Shown in pieces: positions 16,399 to 25,191 of a stretch of DNA of 46,847 bases (its first letter is position 1; every line of letters begins with the position of its first letter). The DNA comes from Bacteroidetes bacterium GWF2_38_335 (GTDB lineage Bacteria; Bacteroidota; Bacteroidia; Bacteroidales; GWF2-38-335). The stretch lies in contig MEOH01000029.1 in the NCBI GenBank assembly GCA_001769535.1, positions 1-46,847 on the forward strand, read 5' to 3'. The position numbers and the translations under genes are program-made. The notes beneath the pieces are model-generated. The model had not been told where the DNA came from and made no database searches. It saw nothing but the letters and a program-made list of their open reading frames with translations.

Positions 16399-17083
16399 CT
16401 TTTTTATCTTCCTTATATGTTATCTGAACGTTATCCATTGTTTGATCGGTAACCTTCCAGTAGGCATTTTCATCATCGGGTACATCTGAATCGTCAATCT
16501 CTTTCCAGGTGCGGATATCCGAAGGCGGACCCATTTTTCTGAAATAATATGCAAGCATTAATCCCGCTATGGCTCCCGACAAATGTCCTTCCCACGAAAT
16601 GCGCGGGTCAATGGGCAACACGCCCCAAATCATTCCTCCGTATAGAAAAATAACCAAAAAGGAAATTGCCGTTAGCTGAACATTTTTTCGGATTATTCCG
16701 CTCAGTCCAATAAAAGCTGCCAGCCCGTAAACCACTCCGCTTGCACCGATATGATAAGCTTCGCGCGCTCCAAACCAAACCCATATTCCGGTGATGAAAT
16801 AGATCAGAAAAAAAACCCGCCAGGCGATTTTCGAATAAAAGTAAAACAAACCCAGTGTGAGGATGAAAAGCGGACCGGTATTGGCAATGAGGTGGTTAAA
16901 ATCGCCATGGATCAACGGTGAAGTTACAATGCCCAGTAAACCTTCAATTTTCATGGGATAAACACCCAAATGTGACCAGTTTTCTTTCAATATTACCTCC
17001 GATATTTTTATTATCCAGATAACCAGGATGATAAAAACGGGGAAGTACAGACTAACGACCAGTTTTCTTTTTTCGAAATCCAC
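16379..17083 (-). CDS. Rhomboid family intramembrane serine protease
   Basis: A 234-residue membrane protease. Helices lie near 11-28, 68-86, 90-106, 112-130, 136-156 and 168-182. The catalytic pair is visible: Ser115 in HIGASGVVYG and His167 in WEGHLSGAIAG. HGDFNHLIANTGPL (59-72) is the family's conserved N-terminal motif. A hydrophilic acidic tail of about 50 residues follows. The start is GTG and overlaps the TAG stop of the phosphosugar mutase by one base (TAGTG), so translation is coupled. Substrate unknown. Confidence 0.92.
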   Translation of the reverse strand: MDFEKRKLVVSLYFPVFIILVIWIIKISEVILKENWSHLGVYPMKIEGLLGIVTSPLIHGDFNHLIANTGPLFILTLGLFYFYSKIAWRVFFLIYFITGIWVWFGAREAYHIGASGVVYGLAAFIGLSGIIRKNVQLTAISFLVIFLYGGMIWGVLPIDPRISWEGHLSGAIAGLMLAYYFRKMGPPSDIRTWKEIDDSDVPDDENAYWKVTDQTMDNVQITYKEDKKDEPKTD

Positions 17084-18825
17084 TATAGTTTCAGATCTTT
17101 AATGATGCTGTCAATTTTTGAATCCAGTGTGGCCTTTACTTTTTCGTAATCATTTTTATCTTTCAGCTCGCCTTTTACGCTGAAATAGAACTTGATTTTC
17201 GGTTCGGTACCGGATGGCCTGATGGATATTTTTGTTCCGTCGTGCAAAACAAATTGAAGAACATTTGATTTTGGCAACTCTATTTTATGTCTGAGTTGGG
17301 AAATCATATCAATGGTTTGACTTTTTTCATAATCATGAACCAGCATTACGTCACTGCCGTTGATTGACTCAGGGGTTGAATTTCTGAAACGGTCCATCAT
17401 GGCAGCAATCTCCTCCTGACCTGATTTACCTTTTTTAGTAATGGATATCAGTTTTTCGTAATAGAGTCCGTATTTCTGGTAAATCTCCAGCAGCAGGTCG
17501 AACAGTTTCATGTTGTTGTCTTTGGCCCATGCAGCAGCTTCGGCAATAAGGGCGCATGACATAACCGCATCTTTGTCTCGTACAAACTCACCTGCCAGAT
17601 AGCCATAGCTTTCTTCACCTCCCCCGATGAAGGTTTTTTTGCCTTCATTGTTTTTGATGATGTCTGCAATAAATTTGAATCCGGTGAGCACATCATAATG
17701 CTCAACTTTAAAATCATCGGCTATTTCGGTAAGAATTTCTGAAGTAACAATGGTTTTAACTATATACTGTTTGCCGTCGAGCTTTCCTTTGTCATGCCAC
17801 CTTTTCAGCAGATAATAAATAAGAATTGAAGCGGTCTGGTTTCCATTAAGCAAAATATAATTGTTATGGTTGTCCTTTAAACCGATTCCCACCCTGTCGG
17901 CATCGGGGTCGGTTGCCATAACAAGTTCGGCGCCCACCTGAGCGGCTTTTTCCATGGCCATTGCAAGAGCAGCACTTTCTTCGGGGTTGGGTGAATGCAC
18001 AGTTGGAAAATCGCCACTGTTCACATCCTGCTCAGGTATGTGGTGTATGTTGGTAAAGCCAAGTTTTTTCAGAATCATGGGGACAAGCTTAACACCGGTT
18101 CCGTGCAGCGGAGTGTAAACGATTCCCAGGTCGTGGTATTTTTTTACAGATTCTGATGAAAGAGAAAGTTTTTTGATTTCATCGGTATAGATTTCGTCGA
18201 AATCAGATTTGATGGTTTCAATCAGATCGGGATTGCTTTTAAAATTTACCTCATCAATCGAAGTGATTTTTTGCACTTCATTGATAATATTTTTATCATG
18301 GGGTTCAATAATTTGTCCGCCATCTTCCCAATAAACTTTATAGCCATTATATTCTTTGGGGTTGTGCGAAGCGGTTACGACAATACCGCTCTGGCAGCCA
18401 AAATATCTTACGGCGAAAGAAAGTTCGGGGGTCGGACGAAGGTCTTCGAAAAGATATGCTTTAATGTTGTTGGCAGCCATTATTTTGGCAGTAGTTTCGG
18501 CATACAGGCGGCTGTTGTTCCGGCAGTCGTAAGCAATAGCAACTTTAATTTGCTTAAGTCCGGTAAAATTCATTTTTAAATAGTTGGCCAGACCCTGTGT
18601 AGCCATTCCAACGGTATAAATATTCATGCGGTTTGTTCCTGCGCCCATGATACCGCGCAATCCCCCAGTTCCAAACTCAAGATCTTTATAAAAAGATTCG
18701 ATCAACTCGTTTTCATTGTTTTCCATCATTTCCCTGATTGAAGCGCGGGTTTTCTCATCAATATTGCTGTTCAGCCATTTGTTGGCTTTATCCTTAACTA
18801 ATTGCAGAACTTCGTTTTCTTTCAT
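17083..18825 (-). CDS. Phospho-sugar mutase (phosphoglucomutase/phosphomannomutase type)
   Basis: A 580-residue alpha-D-phosphohexomutase that moves phosphate between C1 and C6 of a hexose. Four expected elements are present: active-site Ser153 in VTASHNPKEYNGYK, metal-binding ATDPDADRVG near 305-314, sugar-binding GGGEESYGYL, and the phosphate-binding RPSGTEPKIKFY near 540. The FGTGGLRG N-terminus and the length fit the large PgcA-like subgroup of Bacillota and Bacteroidota, which act on glucose or mannose phosphates or pentose phosphates; sequence alone does not decide. It is first in an operon with the rhomboid and TatD genes and divergent from the FKBP lipoprotein gene. Confidence 0.93.
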   Translation of the reverse strand: MKENEVLQLVKDKANKWLNSNIDEKTRASIREMMENNENELIESFYKDLEFGTGGLRGIMGAGTNRMNIYTVGMATQGLANYLKMNFTGLKQIKVAIAYDCRNNSRLYAETTAKIMAANNIKAYLFEDLRPTPELSFAVRYFGCQSGIVVTASHNPKEYNGYKVYWEDGGQIIEPHDKNIINEVQKITSIDEVNFKSNPDLIETIKSDFDEIYTDEIKKLSLSSESVKKYHDLGIVYTPLHGTGVKLVPMILKKLGFTNIHHIPEQDVNSGDFPTVHSPNPEESAALAMAMEKAAQVGAELVMATDPDADRVGIGLKDNHNNYILLNGNQTASILIYYLLKRWHDKGKLDGKQYIVKTIVTSEILTEIADDFKVEHYDVLTGFKFIADIIKNNEGKKTFIGGGEESYGYLAGEFVRDKDAVMSCALIAEAAAWAKDNNMKLFDLLLEIYQKYGLYYEKLISITKKGKSGQEEIAAMMDRFRNSTPESINGSDVMLVHDYEKSQTIDMISQLRHKIELPKSNVLQFVLHDGTKISIRPSGTEPKIKFYFSVKGELKDKNDYEKVKATLDSKIDSIIKDLKL

Positions 18826-18887
18826 GGTTATATTTTTTAATGAGATAAAATTAGAAAAAAAAACTGAGAAATGATATAATAATGATA

Positions 18888-18946
18888 TTTGGCTTCGCCG
18901 TATTTGCTTTGCGATGTTTGGCTTCGCCGATCAGATAGCCATCGGA
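18888..18946. repeat. Short direct repeats with GGC-TTC-GCC mini-hairpins
   Basis: TTTGGCTTCGCCG occurs at 18888-18900 and 18917-18929, with the related TTTGCTTTGCG between them. A further hairpin GATAGCCATCGG follows. This lies in the 273-base divergent region between the sugar mutase and the FKBP lipoprotein. It may be a remnant of a dispersed element. Confidence 0.5.
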
Positions 18947-19037
18947 GGACTAGCTTCCAATATGGTTTCGTATTTTCACCCCAACCCAAATAATTATTAA
19001 ATATTGTTAAACCCCAAGCCCTCAGTCAACCTCAAAT

Positions 19038-19068
19038 TTTGAAATCTCCCCATTACTTTATAATATTG
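19038..19068 (+). promoter_or_regulatory. Promoter of the FKBP operon
   Basis: TTTG (19038-19041), exactly 19 bases, then TAATATTG (19061-19068). This matches the Bacteroidota consensus TTTG-N19-TAnnTTTG except for one base. Transcription would begin near 19075, about 24 bases before the ATG at 19099. Confidence 0.7.
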
Positions 19069-19098
19069 CAGTAAAATAAATTGTTCTGAAATAAAATT

Positions 19099-19989
19099 AT
19101 GAGAAAATCTTTTTTTTATATAATAACCGCAGCAGCTGCTTTTGTTCTGTATTCCTGTGGATCTGGTAAAGACAAATCTGATTATGATATTCATGAAAGC
19201 GGTCTCGAATACAAAATGATTACAGAAAATAAGGATGCCAAAAAAGTGAAACAGGGCGATATCGTTGAACTGGATGTGAAATGGTATTTGGAAGACAATG
19301 ATTCTCTGATGTTTGACTCAAGGGAAATCGGACGGGCATTCAAAGACATGGTTCGCAAGCCGAATTATGAAGGCGGAACATGGGATGATGCCCTGATGTT
19401 GCTTCATGAAGGTGATTCCATGGTTTTTAGATTAAATGCCATCGAATTTTACAACAAGAAAAGGGGAATCAATGCACCTAAAAATTTTAAGGAAACGAGC
19501 AAAATCCGTTTTCATGTAAAACTTCTGGAAATTCAAAGTTTCCAACAAATAGAGGAGGAGCAGAACCTTATCAACAATTCAAACAAAGAGATTGAGAAAA
19601 AACTTTTGAATGATTATCTGCGCAAAGCAAATATCAACATGGAACCAACCAGCGAAGGAATGTTTTTCATTCCTGATAAAAACCATCCGGGAAAGGGTGA
19701 CTTTGCCAAAAGCGGTGATTCTGTTACCGTCCATTTTGTTGGATACTTCGTCGATGGCCGTCCGTTTGCCAACAGCTACGAGAAAAAATCTCCCTTTAAA
19801 TACAAACTCGGCGATAAAAGCGTTATTGAAGGATGGAATATTGGTATTCAGAAAATGAAAAAGGGTTCGATAAGTACATTAATTATTCCATCTGATCTTG
19901 CTTACGGCAAAGACGGAGATAAAACATTCAACATTCCGCCCTTTGCAACGCTGATTTTTGAAATAGAACTGATTGATTTAAAAAAATAA
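19099..19989 (+). CDS. FKBP-type peptidyl-prolyl isomerase lipoprotein
   Basis: A 296-residue lipoprotein. Signal peptide with lipobox LYSC (Cys20) followed by GSGKDKSD. Residues about 38-155 form a degenerate FKBP-like domain (VELDVKWYLEDNDSLMFDSR). Residues about 205-295 form a clearer FKBP domain: VTVHFVGYFVDGRPFANS, VIEGWNIGIQKM, LAYGKDG, and FEIELIDL. In this second domain the active-site Asp of FDS is replaced (FANS), so catalytic strength is uncertain. It acts at the periplasmic side of a membrane, in folding of exported proteins. The next gene, a triple-FKBP protein, starts three bases after its stop; they form one operon. Confidence 0.9.
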   Translation: MRKSFFYIITAAAAFVLYSCGSGKDKSDYDIHESGLEYKMITENKDAKKVKQGDIVELDVKWYLEDNDSLMFDSREIGRAFKDMVRKPNYEGGTWDDALMLLHEGDSMVFRLNAIEFYNKKRGINAPKNFKETSKIRFHVKLLEIQSFQQIEEEQNLINNSNKEIEKKLLNDYLRKANINMEPTSEGMFFIPDKNHPGKGDFAKSGDSVTVHFVGYFVDGRPFANSYEKKSPFKYKLGDKSVIEGWNIGIQKMKKGSISTLIIPSDLAYGKDGDKTFNIPPFATLIFEIELIDLKK

Positions 19990-19992
19990 AAA

Positions 19993-21162
19993 ATGAAAAA
20001 ACTTTTTGCGTTATTCGGAATTTCTCTGCTTTCCTGCAGTCTGATTTTCTCGCAGGTTAACACCTCCGACTTTATTTCAACCCCGTCAGGATTAAAATAC
20101 AAAATCACTCAAAAAGGCAATGGATCCAAACCCGTTGCCGGTGATAAGGTTCAGGTTCATTATACCGGAAAACTGGAAAACGACTCGGTTTTTGACAGCT
20201 CTATTCCCAGGGGAAACCCATTCGAGTTTGAACTTGGGGTGGGACAGGTGATCAAAGGTTGGGATGAAGGTATTGCACTGCTTAGTGAAGGCGAAAAAGC
20301 CATTTTTTACATTCCTTCAGATCTTGGCTATGGCCCCCGTGCTAATGGAAAAATTCCTGCAAATGCAAATCTGATTTTTGAAGTGGAACTGATTAAAGTG
20401 ATACCTGGTGTAAAAATTATCCCTTATGACATTTCCGGAAAAGAAAAAGTAACAACCGAATCAGGACTTGCTTATTATGTTGTTGAGAATGGCCCTGCTG
20501 GTGGTGTGAAATCCGGAATGGGAAAAATTGCAAAGGTGAATTATTCAGCTTTTTTCTCAGACGGCAAGGTGTTTGATTCTTCAATAAAAAGAGGACAGCC
20601 GGTTAATTGGGAGCTGGGAACAGGACCATTAAAGGGTTTTGATGAGGGAATATCTTACATGAAAGTTGGTGATAAATACCGCCTTGAAATACCACCTCAA
20701 CTTGCTTTTGGTAACAGGCAAATTCCTAATATGCCACCAAATTCTTCAATATTTATTGATGTTGAATTAATTGAGGTTACCGAGCCGGTAAAAATTATTC
20801 CTTTTGATACTAAGGGTAAAGATACGATTACCACCAAATCCGGATTGAAATATATTGTTGTTCAATCAACTGAAGATAAAAAAAGTAAATTTGGGAAAAC
20901 AGTAAAAGTGCATTATACCGGATATCTTGATGACGGTAAAATATTTGATTCTTCTGTTAAAAGAGGTACTCCATTTGAGTTTGCACTTGGAGTAGGAAAA
21001 GTAATAAAAGGTTGGGATGAAGGCGTTGCTTTGATGAAAAAGGGAGAAAAATACCGGTTTATTATTCCTTATCAACTTGCTTACGGTGAGGCCGGAAGCG
21101 GTATTATTCCTCCCAAATCACAACTAACTTTTGACGTTGAGCTTATTGACGTTGGATATTAA
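19993..21162 (+). CDS. Periplasmic protein with three tandem FKBP isomerase domains
   Basis: A 389-residue exported protein with a signal peptide (1-20, ends IFSQ). Three FKBP domains follow at about 38-136, 160-255 and 290-388. Domains 1 and 3 keep the usual active-site residues: VHYTG, FDSS, PFEF, VIKGWDEG, YG. Domain 2 is divergent: VNYSAF, PLKGFDEG in place of VIKGW, and AFG in place of AYG. It may have lost activity and kept a binding or spacing role. The product should assist proline isomerisation of periplasmic or outer-membrane proteins. Second gene of the FKBP operon; the small Cys-rich gene starts two bases after its stop. Confidence 0.93.
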   Translation: MKKLFALFGISLLSCSLIFSQVNTSDFISTPSGLKYKITQKGNGSKPVAGDKVQVHYTGKLENDSVFDSSIPRGNPFEFELGVGQVIKGWDEGIALLSEGEKAIFYIPSDLGYGPRANGKIPANANLIFEVELIKVIPGVKIIPYDISGKEKVTTESGLAYYVVENGPAGGVKSGMGKIAKVNYSAFFSDGKVFDSSIKRGQPVNWELGTGPLKGFDEGISYMKVGDKYRLEIPPQLAFGNRQIPNMPPNSSIFIDVELIEVTEPVKIIPFDTKGKDTITTKSGLKYIVVQSTEDKKSKFGKTVKVHYTGYLDDGKIFDSSVKRGTPFEFALGVGKVIKGWDEGVALMKKGEKYRFIIPYQLAYGEAGSGIIPPKSQLTFDVELIDVGY

Positions 21163-21164
21163 TA

Positions 21165-21386
21165 ATGGAGTATAGAAACAATTGCCTCGATTGCGGTAAA
21201 ATGTTGGTTTACGAACAAGAATATTTGAAATGTTGTAACCGTGATTCTTTTAATGCCATCACTAAGGCAACCATTTGCCTTTATGAGGAATTTAATGTTA
21301 AACTGCAGTCATCTGAGAAAATTACATGCGGTTTTTCACGTTATAATAATGAATGCATAAAAAATGATTGTGCATTTCACAATTGA
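21165..21386 (+). CDS. Small cysteine-rich protein, possibly zinc-binding
   Basis: A 73-residue protein without signal peptide. It has eight cysteines (7, 10, 23, 24, 38, 55, 64, 69) and His72. CLDC at 7-10 and CC at 23-24 suggest a zinc ribbon, with a second group at the C-terminus. It is not a family I recognise. The ATG lies two bases after the stop of the triple-FKBP gene. The TGA stop overlaps a TTG codon that can start the next gene (TTGA), so it is embedded in an operon and very likely real. Possible roles are regulation or metal/redox sensing, but nothing in the sequence decides. Confidence 0.7.
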   Translation: MEYRNNCLDCGKMLVYEQEYLKCCNRDSFNAITKATICLYEEFNVKLQSSEKITCGFSRYNNECIKNDCAFHN

Positions 21387-22720
21387 GCCGTTTGAAAAAT
21401 TATATTATTCTGATATTATTTATTGTTTTTTGCAACCTCCTGATTGCCCAGAATAACTCTGAAATTTTTCTGACAGATGCCGCATTAAAAACTCCACAAA
21501 ACTTTAAAGACGTTTATGATCGTGCTTTCGGGTACAATGAAATTCCGGTTTTTATAAAAAGTAAATCCGAAAAAACGGTTGTACTGGAAAACGGCTATGC
21601 CGATTACAGAATAAAAAATCCTGCCGACTGGACATTAATCGAAAATGCAGTGCCCTATCAGGTTGATGTGGTTTTTACAAAATACCCATGGAACAAATCC
21701 GACTGGCTCACAAATTATTACGACCTGCTCTCAAAACGATTAGATGAGCTTTTTTCCATTGACCCCAAATTGAATAACCCGGCCATAAAATGGAATCTGG
21801 TTCTTCAAACCAATTGCAAATCAGAAGATGAAACGCGGACATATTTTCACGGCATCATCATCAAGTATTACATTGAGGGGGAGAAAAAACCAGAGGTTAC
21901 CGAAAGTGAAAAAATCCAACCTGAACTCACCTTCACCGAAGCCGAAAAATATGCTTTTAAAGTCTCGGCTTTTATGGATTATCTTGGCGGGGTTACCGAT
22001 CCGGGTGTCTATAATGTTTTGTCCAGAATTTCAGGAAAGGATAACTCTATAGTGGTAATGGACTGGACTGCCAGTATGTATACCTATTCGGCTCAGGCAA
22101 TTATGTGGCATCTGAAAAACCTGCAGCGCAGCGGAATAAAGGATTTTGCTTTTTTCAATGATGGTGACAGAAAACAGGATCTGAATAAAATACCCGGCGA
22201 AACTGGCGGTATATACCATGTGAGCGCATCTCAAATGGATTCGGTCCTGATTTTAATGGATAAGGTTATGCAAATGGGCAGCGGCGGCGACTGGCCCGAA
22301 AATGACGTGGAAGCTATTCTGTCTGCAATCTCCATGCATCCCGAAGCAAAGCAGGTGTTTTTAATCGCCGACAATAATTCCGCCATGCGCGATTATGAAT
22401 TGATAAGTAAAATAAACAAACCTGTTCACGTTATTTTGTGCGGTGTCGATCAATTGATAAATGTTGAATATATCAATCTCGCCTATAAAACAGGAGGTTC
22501 ATTGCATACCGAGGATGAAGATTTTTATAACATCGGCGAATCACCCGATCAGGACAACTGTTTTCTTTTCGGACAGCATAAGTACCGAATCAACGAAAAC
22601 GGTGAAATAACCATGGAAATGTCATACGACCGGTTTTGGTACGAAGAACAGATTAAATACCTGCAAAAACCTGAGGATAAGAAGAAAAGAGTGAAAATGC
22701 CTGATTGCCCGCAATTTTAA
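21383..22720 (+). CDS. Exported von Willebrand factor A-like protein
   Basis: About 445 residues from a TTG start at 21383 that overlaps the upstream TGA; TTG at 21392 is an alternative. No ATG precedes the signal peptide (LKNYIILILFIVFC...LIAQ). Residues about 215-360 look like a vWA domain: hydrophobic strand SIVVMDWTASM with a variant MIDAS motif (DxTxS in place of DxSxS), then GIKDFAFFNDGD, a GSGG turn, AKQVFLIADNN and PVHVILCG. The N-terminal 200 residues are unassigned. A role in binding another exported protein or a metal-dependent contact is plausible, but not shown. It ends the FKBP operon, which suggests work in the periplasm. Confidence 0.75.
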   Translation: MSRLKNYIILILFIVFCNLLIAQNNSEIFLTDAALKTPQNFKDVYDRAFGYNEIPVFIKSKSEKTVVLENGYADYRIKNPADWTLIENAVPYQVDVVFTKYPWNKSDWLTNYYDLLSKRLDELFSIDPKLNNPAIKWNLVLQTNCKSEDETRTYFHGIIIKYYIEGEKKPEVTESEKIQPELTFTEAEKYAFKVSAFMDYLGGVTDPGVYNVLSRISGKDNSIVVMDWTASMYTYSAQAIMWHLKNLQRSGIKDFAFFNDGDRKQDLNKIPGETGGIYHVSASQMDSVLILMDKVMQMGSGGDWPENDVEAILSAISMHPEAKQVFLIADNNSAMRDYELISKINKPVHVILCGVDQLINVEYINLAYKTGGSLHTEDEDFYNIGESPDQDNCFLFGQHKYRINENGEITMEMSYDRFWYEEQIKYLQKPEDKKKRVKMPDCPQF

Positions 22721-22727
22721 AAAAAAA

Positions 22728-22759
22728 CCGGCAACCTGAATTCCTGCACAAGTTGCCGG
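22728..22759. other. Strong hairpin with the T-run on the minus-strand side
   Basis: CCGGCAAC and GTTGCCGG form an 8-bp stem with a 16-base loop right after the vWA gene. The A-run lies before the stem, so as an intrinsic terminator it works on the minus strand, where no gene would use it. On the plus strand no T-run follows. It may still protect the 3' end of the operon message. Confidence 0.6.
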
Positions 22760-22994
22760 CTTAAATAGGTACTGTTGGTAAAATTAAAAACTTTTAAACC
22801 TCTAATTCTTGATCCTTAATATTTCCAGTACATTTAATATTCCCGCGAGTAAAATGAATAAATCAAATTATCGGGGTTAACCAATCCAAAATTAAAGTAC
22901 AAAGATTGTTTATTATTGCTTTATATAATTAAGAAAAAGGTTAGAAAAAAATTAGAAATTGATTAGAGTTTTTATAATAACTGTTTTATTGTGG

Positions 22995-23002
22995 TATTTT
23001 TG
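22995..23002 (+). promoter_or_regulatory. Candidate -7 element of the two-component operon
   Basis: TATTTTTG fits TAnnTTTG and ends 15 bases before the ATG at 23018. It overlaps the region of a possible GTG start at 22991, which argues for the later ATG. A -33 box is not clear. The rest of the 297-base gap before the gene shows only the hairpin at 22728-22759. Confidence 0.45.
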
Positions 23003-23017
23003 TCCAAAACAATCGAA

Positions 23018-23707
23018 ATGGAAAAATTATCGGTGCTGATTGTTGAAGATGAGAAAAGACTGGCCGAAGTACTCAGAAAACAATTTGAAGAGGAAGGATT
23101 TCAGGCAGAAATAGCTTTTGACGGGTTTGCAGCCAGAAAATTGGTTTCTGAAAGGTCATACAGTATTATCATTTTGGATATTAACCTTCCTCTGGTAAAC
23201 GGATTTGACCTTTGTCGTGAAATCAGATCGGCCAATTCATCTGTGCCAATTATATTTCTTACGGCTCTGGGAACACAGGAAAATAAACTTAACGGGTTTG
23301 AACTTGGCGCAGATGATTACATACTTAAACCATTTGATTTCAGGGAACTGCTTGCCAGAGTAAATGTTTTTCTTAAAAGAACTCATAATGTTGCCCCTCC
23401 TGTAATTATTAAAGTAGCTAACCTTGAAGTGAATTTTGATACAAAAACAGTTGTCAGAGACAATAAAAAGATTGATCTCACAACCAAAGAATTCCTCTTG
23501 CTTGAGATATTTCTCAAAAACAAAGACAAACTCCTGTCAAGGGAATTTATTCTGGAACATGTATGGGGTTTTGATTTTGACCCAAGCACAAACATTATTG
23601 ATGTGTATATCAATTATCTGCGAAAAAAGGTAGATAAAGATTTTGAACCAAAATTGATTCATAATAAATTTGGTTTCGGGTTTTATTTTAGCGAAAATGA
23701 ATTGTAA
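23018..23707 (+). CDS. OmpR/PhoB-family response regulator
   Basis: A 229-residue two-component regulator. The receiver domain has the acidic pair in VEDEKRL (Asp11 region), phospho-acceptor Asp54 in ILDINLP, Thr82 in FLTALG and Lys104 in YILKPFDF. The winged-helix effector follows (about 130-225) with LTTKEFLLLEIFLKNKDKLLSR and VYINYLRKKVD, typical of OmpR-type DNA binding. I use the ATG at 23018; a GTG nine codons earlier gives an unusual N-terminus and lies at the probable promoter. The kinase gene follows after three bases. The pair may control the Rh-type channel gene just downstream, but this is inference from position only. Confidence 0.95.
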   Translation: MEKLSVLIVEDEKRLAEVLRKQFEEEGFQAEIAFDGFAARKLVSERSYSIIILDINLPLVNGFDLCREIRSANSSVPIIFLTALGTQENKLNGFELGADDYILKPFDFRELLARVNVFLKRTHNVAPPVIIKVANLEVNFDTKTVVRDNKKIDLTTKEFLLLEIFLKNKDKLLSREFILEHVWGFDFDPSTNIIDVYINYLRKKVDKDFEPKLIHNKFGFGFYFSENEL

Positions 23708-23710
23708 GCC

Positions 23711-25063
23711 ATGAATATAAAAACCAGACTTGCATTACGGTTCTCATTATTGGTTATAGCCATATTGCTTTTCTTTTCACTTTTGGTGTACTATCTTTCC
23801 TTTGAGAATGAAAAAACATCTTTCAGTGATGAATTATATATGAAGGCAAAAAATACCGCCATCCTGTTGCTTAATGTAGCCGAAGTCGATTCAGTTTTAT
23901 TGAAAAAAATACATGCTACAACTATTTCTCTTGATGATGAAGAAATATCATTATTTGATGATAAGGGAAATGAAATTTATTGTTATAACAATAAAAAAAC
24001 AGCTAACAATGCCTTCCCGAATCTTCAAAATGGTGATGAAATACTTTTTTTTACTATTGGCAAAAAAGATGGAATTTGTTTACGACACAATTGGAACGGA
24101 AAGGATTATTTTGTCTATGTAATGGCGGTGGATAAAAAAAGGGAAGAAAACCTTGGTGAACTTATCAATATTCTTTTGCTGAGTATTCTTTTTAGTATAT
24201 TAGTGGCAGTTTTGATATCCTATTTGTTTTCAAGGAATGCCATCAGACCAATTTCTCAGATTAATAAAGGAATAAGTGAAATAAACCTGGCTAAACTTGA
24301 TAAGCGGCTTCCTGAAGGCAATAAAAAGGATGAAATTGCTCAATTGGCAATATCATTTAATGAAATGCTGAATTCACTTGAAAAAGCATTTCGAAGTCAG
24401 AATGAATTTGTTCTGAACGCTTCCCATGAACTGAAAACACCCCTTGCTGTTATGATTGTCGAAACCGATTATATTCTTAGTCACGATCATGAAAAGGACG
24501 GTTATATTTTGCATTTGAAAAGATTGCTTGATGATCTGAAAGCGATTAACGGAGTCTCTACCAGTCTGCTTGAATTGGCGCAGATAAATGAGGGGATGGA
24601 ACTTAAATTTGAAGATATTCAAATTGACGAAGTGATTTATGCTTCGGTTAATCAAATAAAAAATAAATATCCTGACAGAAAGATAATTATTAAAATTGAT
24701 TACCCTGAAAATGAAAGTGAGCTTTTAATTAAAGGCCATTTTGGTTTACTTGAAATTGCGTTCAAAAATATCCTTGATAATTCTTGTAAATTTTCGGAGG
24801 ATGAAATTCTGTTATCTTTTCTTTTTACTCCCGAAATAATCAGCGTGTCAATATCCGACAAGGGAATCGGAATTCCTGCTGGCGAACTGGATAATATTTT
24901 TAAACCATTTCATCGGGGAGGAAATGCAAAATTTATTAGTGGCTTCGGAATTGGCCTGGCTCTGGCTTCAAAAATTTTTGAATTGCATGGTTTTTCTATT
25001 TCTATTCATTCAACAGATAATATAGGAACCAGTTTTGATTTAATTTATAAGAAGAAAATATAG
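23711..25063 (+). CDS. Sensor histidine kinase partner of the OmpR-type regulator
   Basis: A 450-residue membrane kinase. Two helices (about 9-30 and 150-172) enclose a periplasmic sensor of about 120 residues. A HAMP region (about 172-225) leads to HisKA with His239 in NASHELKTPLAV and to the ATPase domain with N-box FKNILDNSCKF, DKGIGIP and GFGIGLALASKI. Layout and HELKTPL motif are those of EnvZ/PhoR-like kinases. The ATG is three bases after the regulator stop. Its signal is unknown. Confidence 0.95.
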   Translation: MNIKTRLALRFSLLVIAILLFFSLLVYYLSFENEKTSFSDELYMKAKNTAILLLNVAEVDSVLLKKIHATTISLDDEEISLFDDKGNEIYCYNNKKTANNAFPNLQNGDEILFFTIGKKDGICLRHNWNGKDYFVYVMAVDKKREENLGELINILLLSILFSILVAVLISYLFSRNAIRPISQINKGISEINLAKLDKRLPEGNKKDEIAQLAISFNEMLNSLEKAFRSQNEFVLNASHELKTPLAVMIVETDYILSHDHEKDGYILHLKRLLDDLKAINGVSTSLLELAQINEGMELKFEDIQIDEVIYASVNQIKNKYPDRKIIIKIDYPENESELLIKGHFGLLEIAFKNILDNSCKFSEDEILLSFLFTPEIISVSISDKGIGIPAGELDNIFKPFHRGGNAKFISGFGIGLALASKIFELHGFSISIHSTDNIGTSFDLIYKKKI

Positions 25064-25191
25064 CTGTTTCAATAAACCGGAAAGGTTAAAACATTCCCTA
25101 AAACACATTTTTTTTCTCCGTACAACACGTATTTTTTGTTTGTATTATGATACATTTGTCCACATTAACTAACGAACAAACAAAAAAAAAC

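Noticed and set aside
25147-25191. ATG 15 codons upstream for the Rh-type channel
   Set aside because: It overlaps the likely -7 element and would put a hydrophilic segment before the signal peptide.
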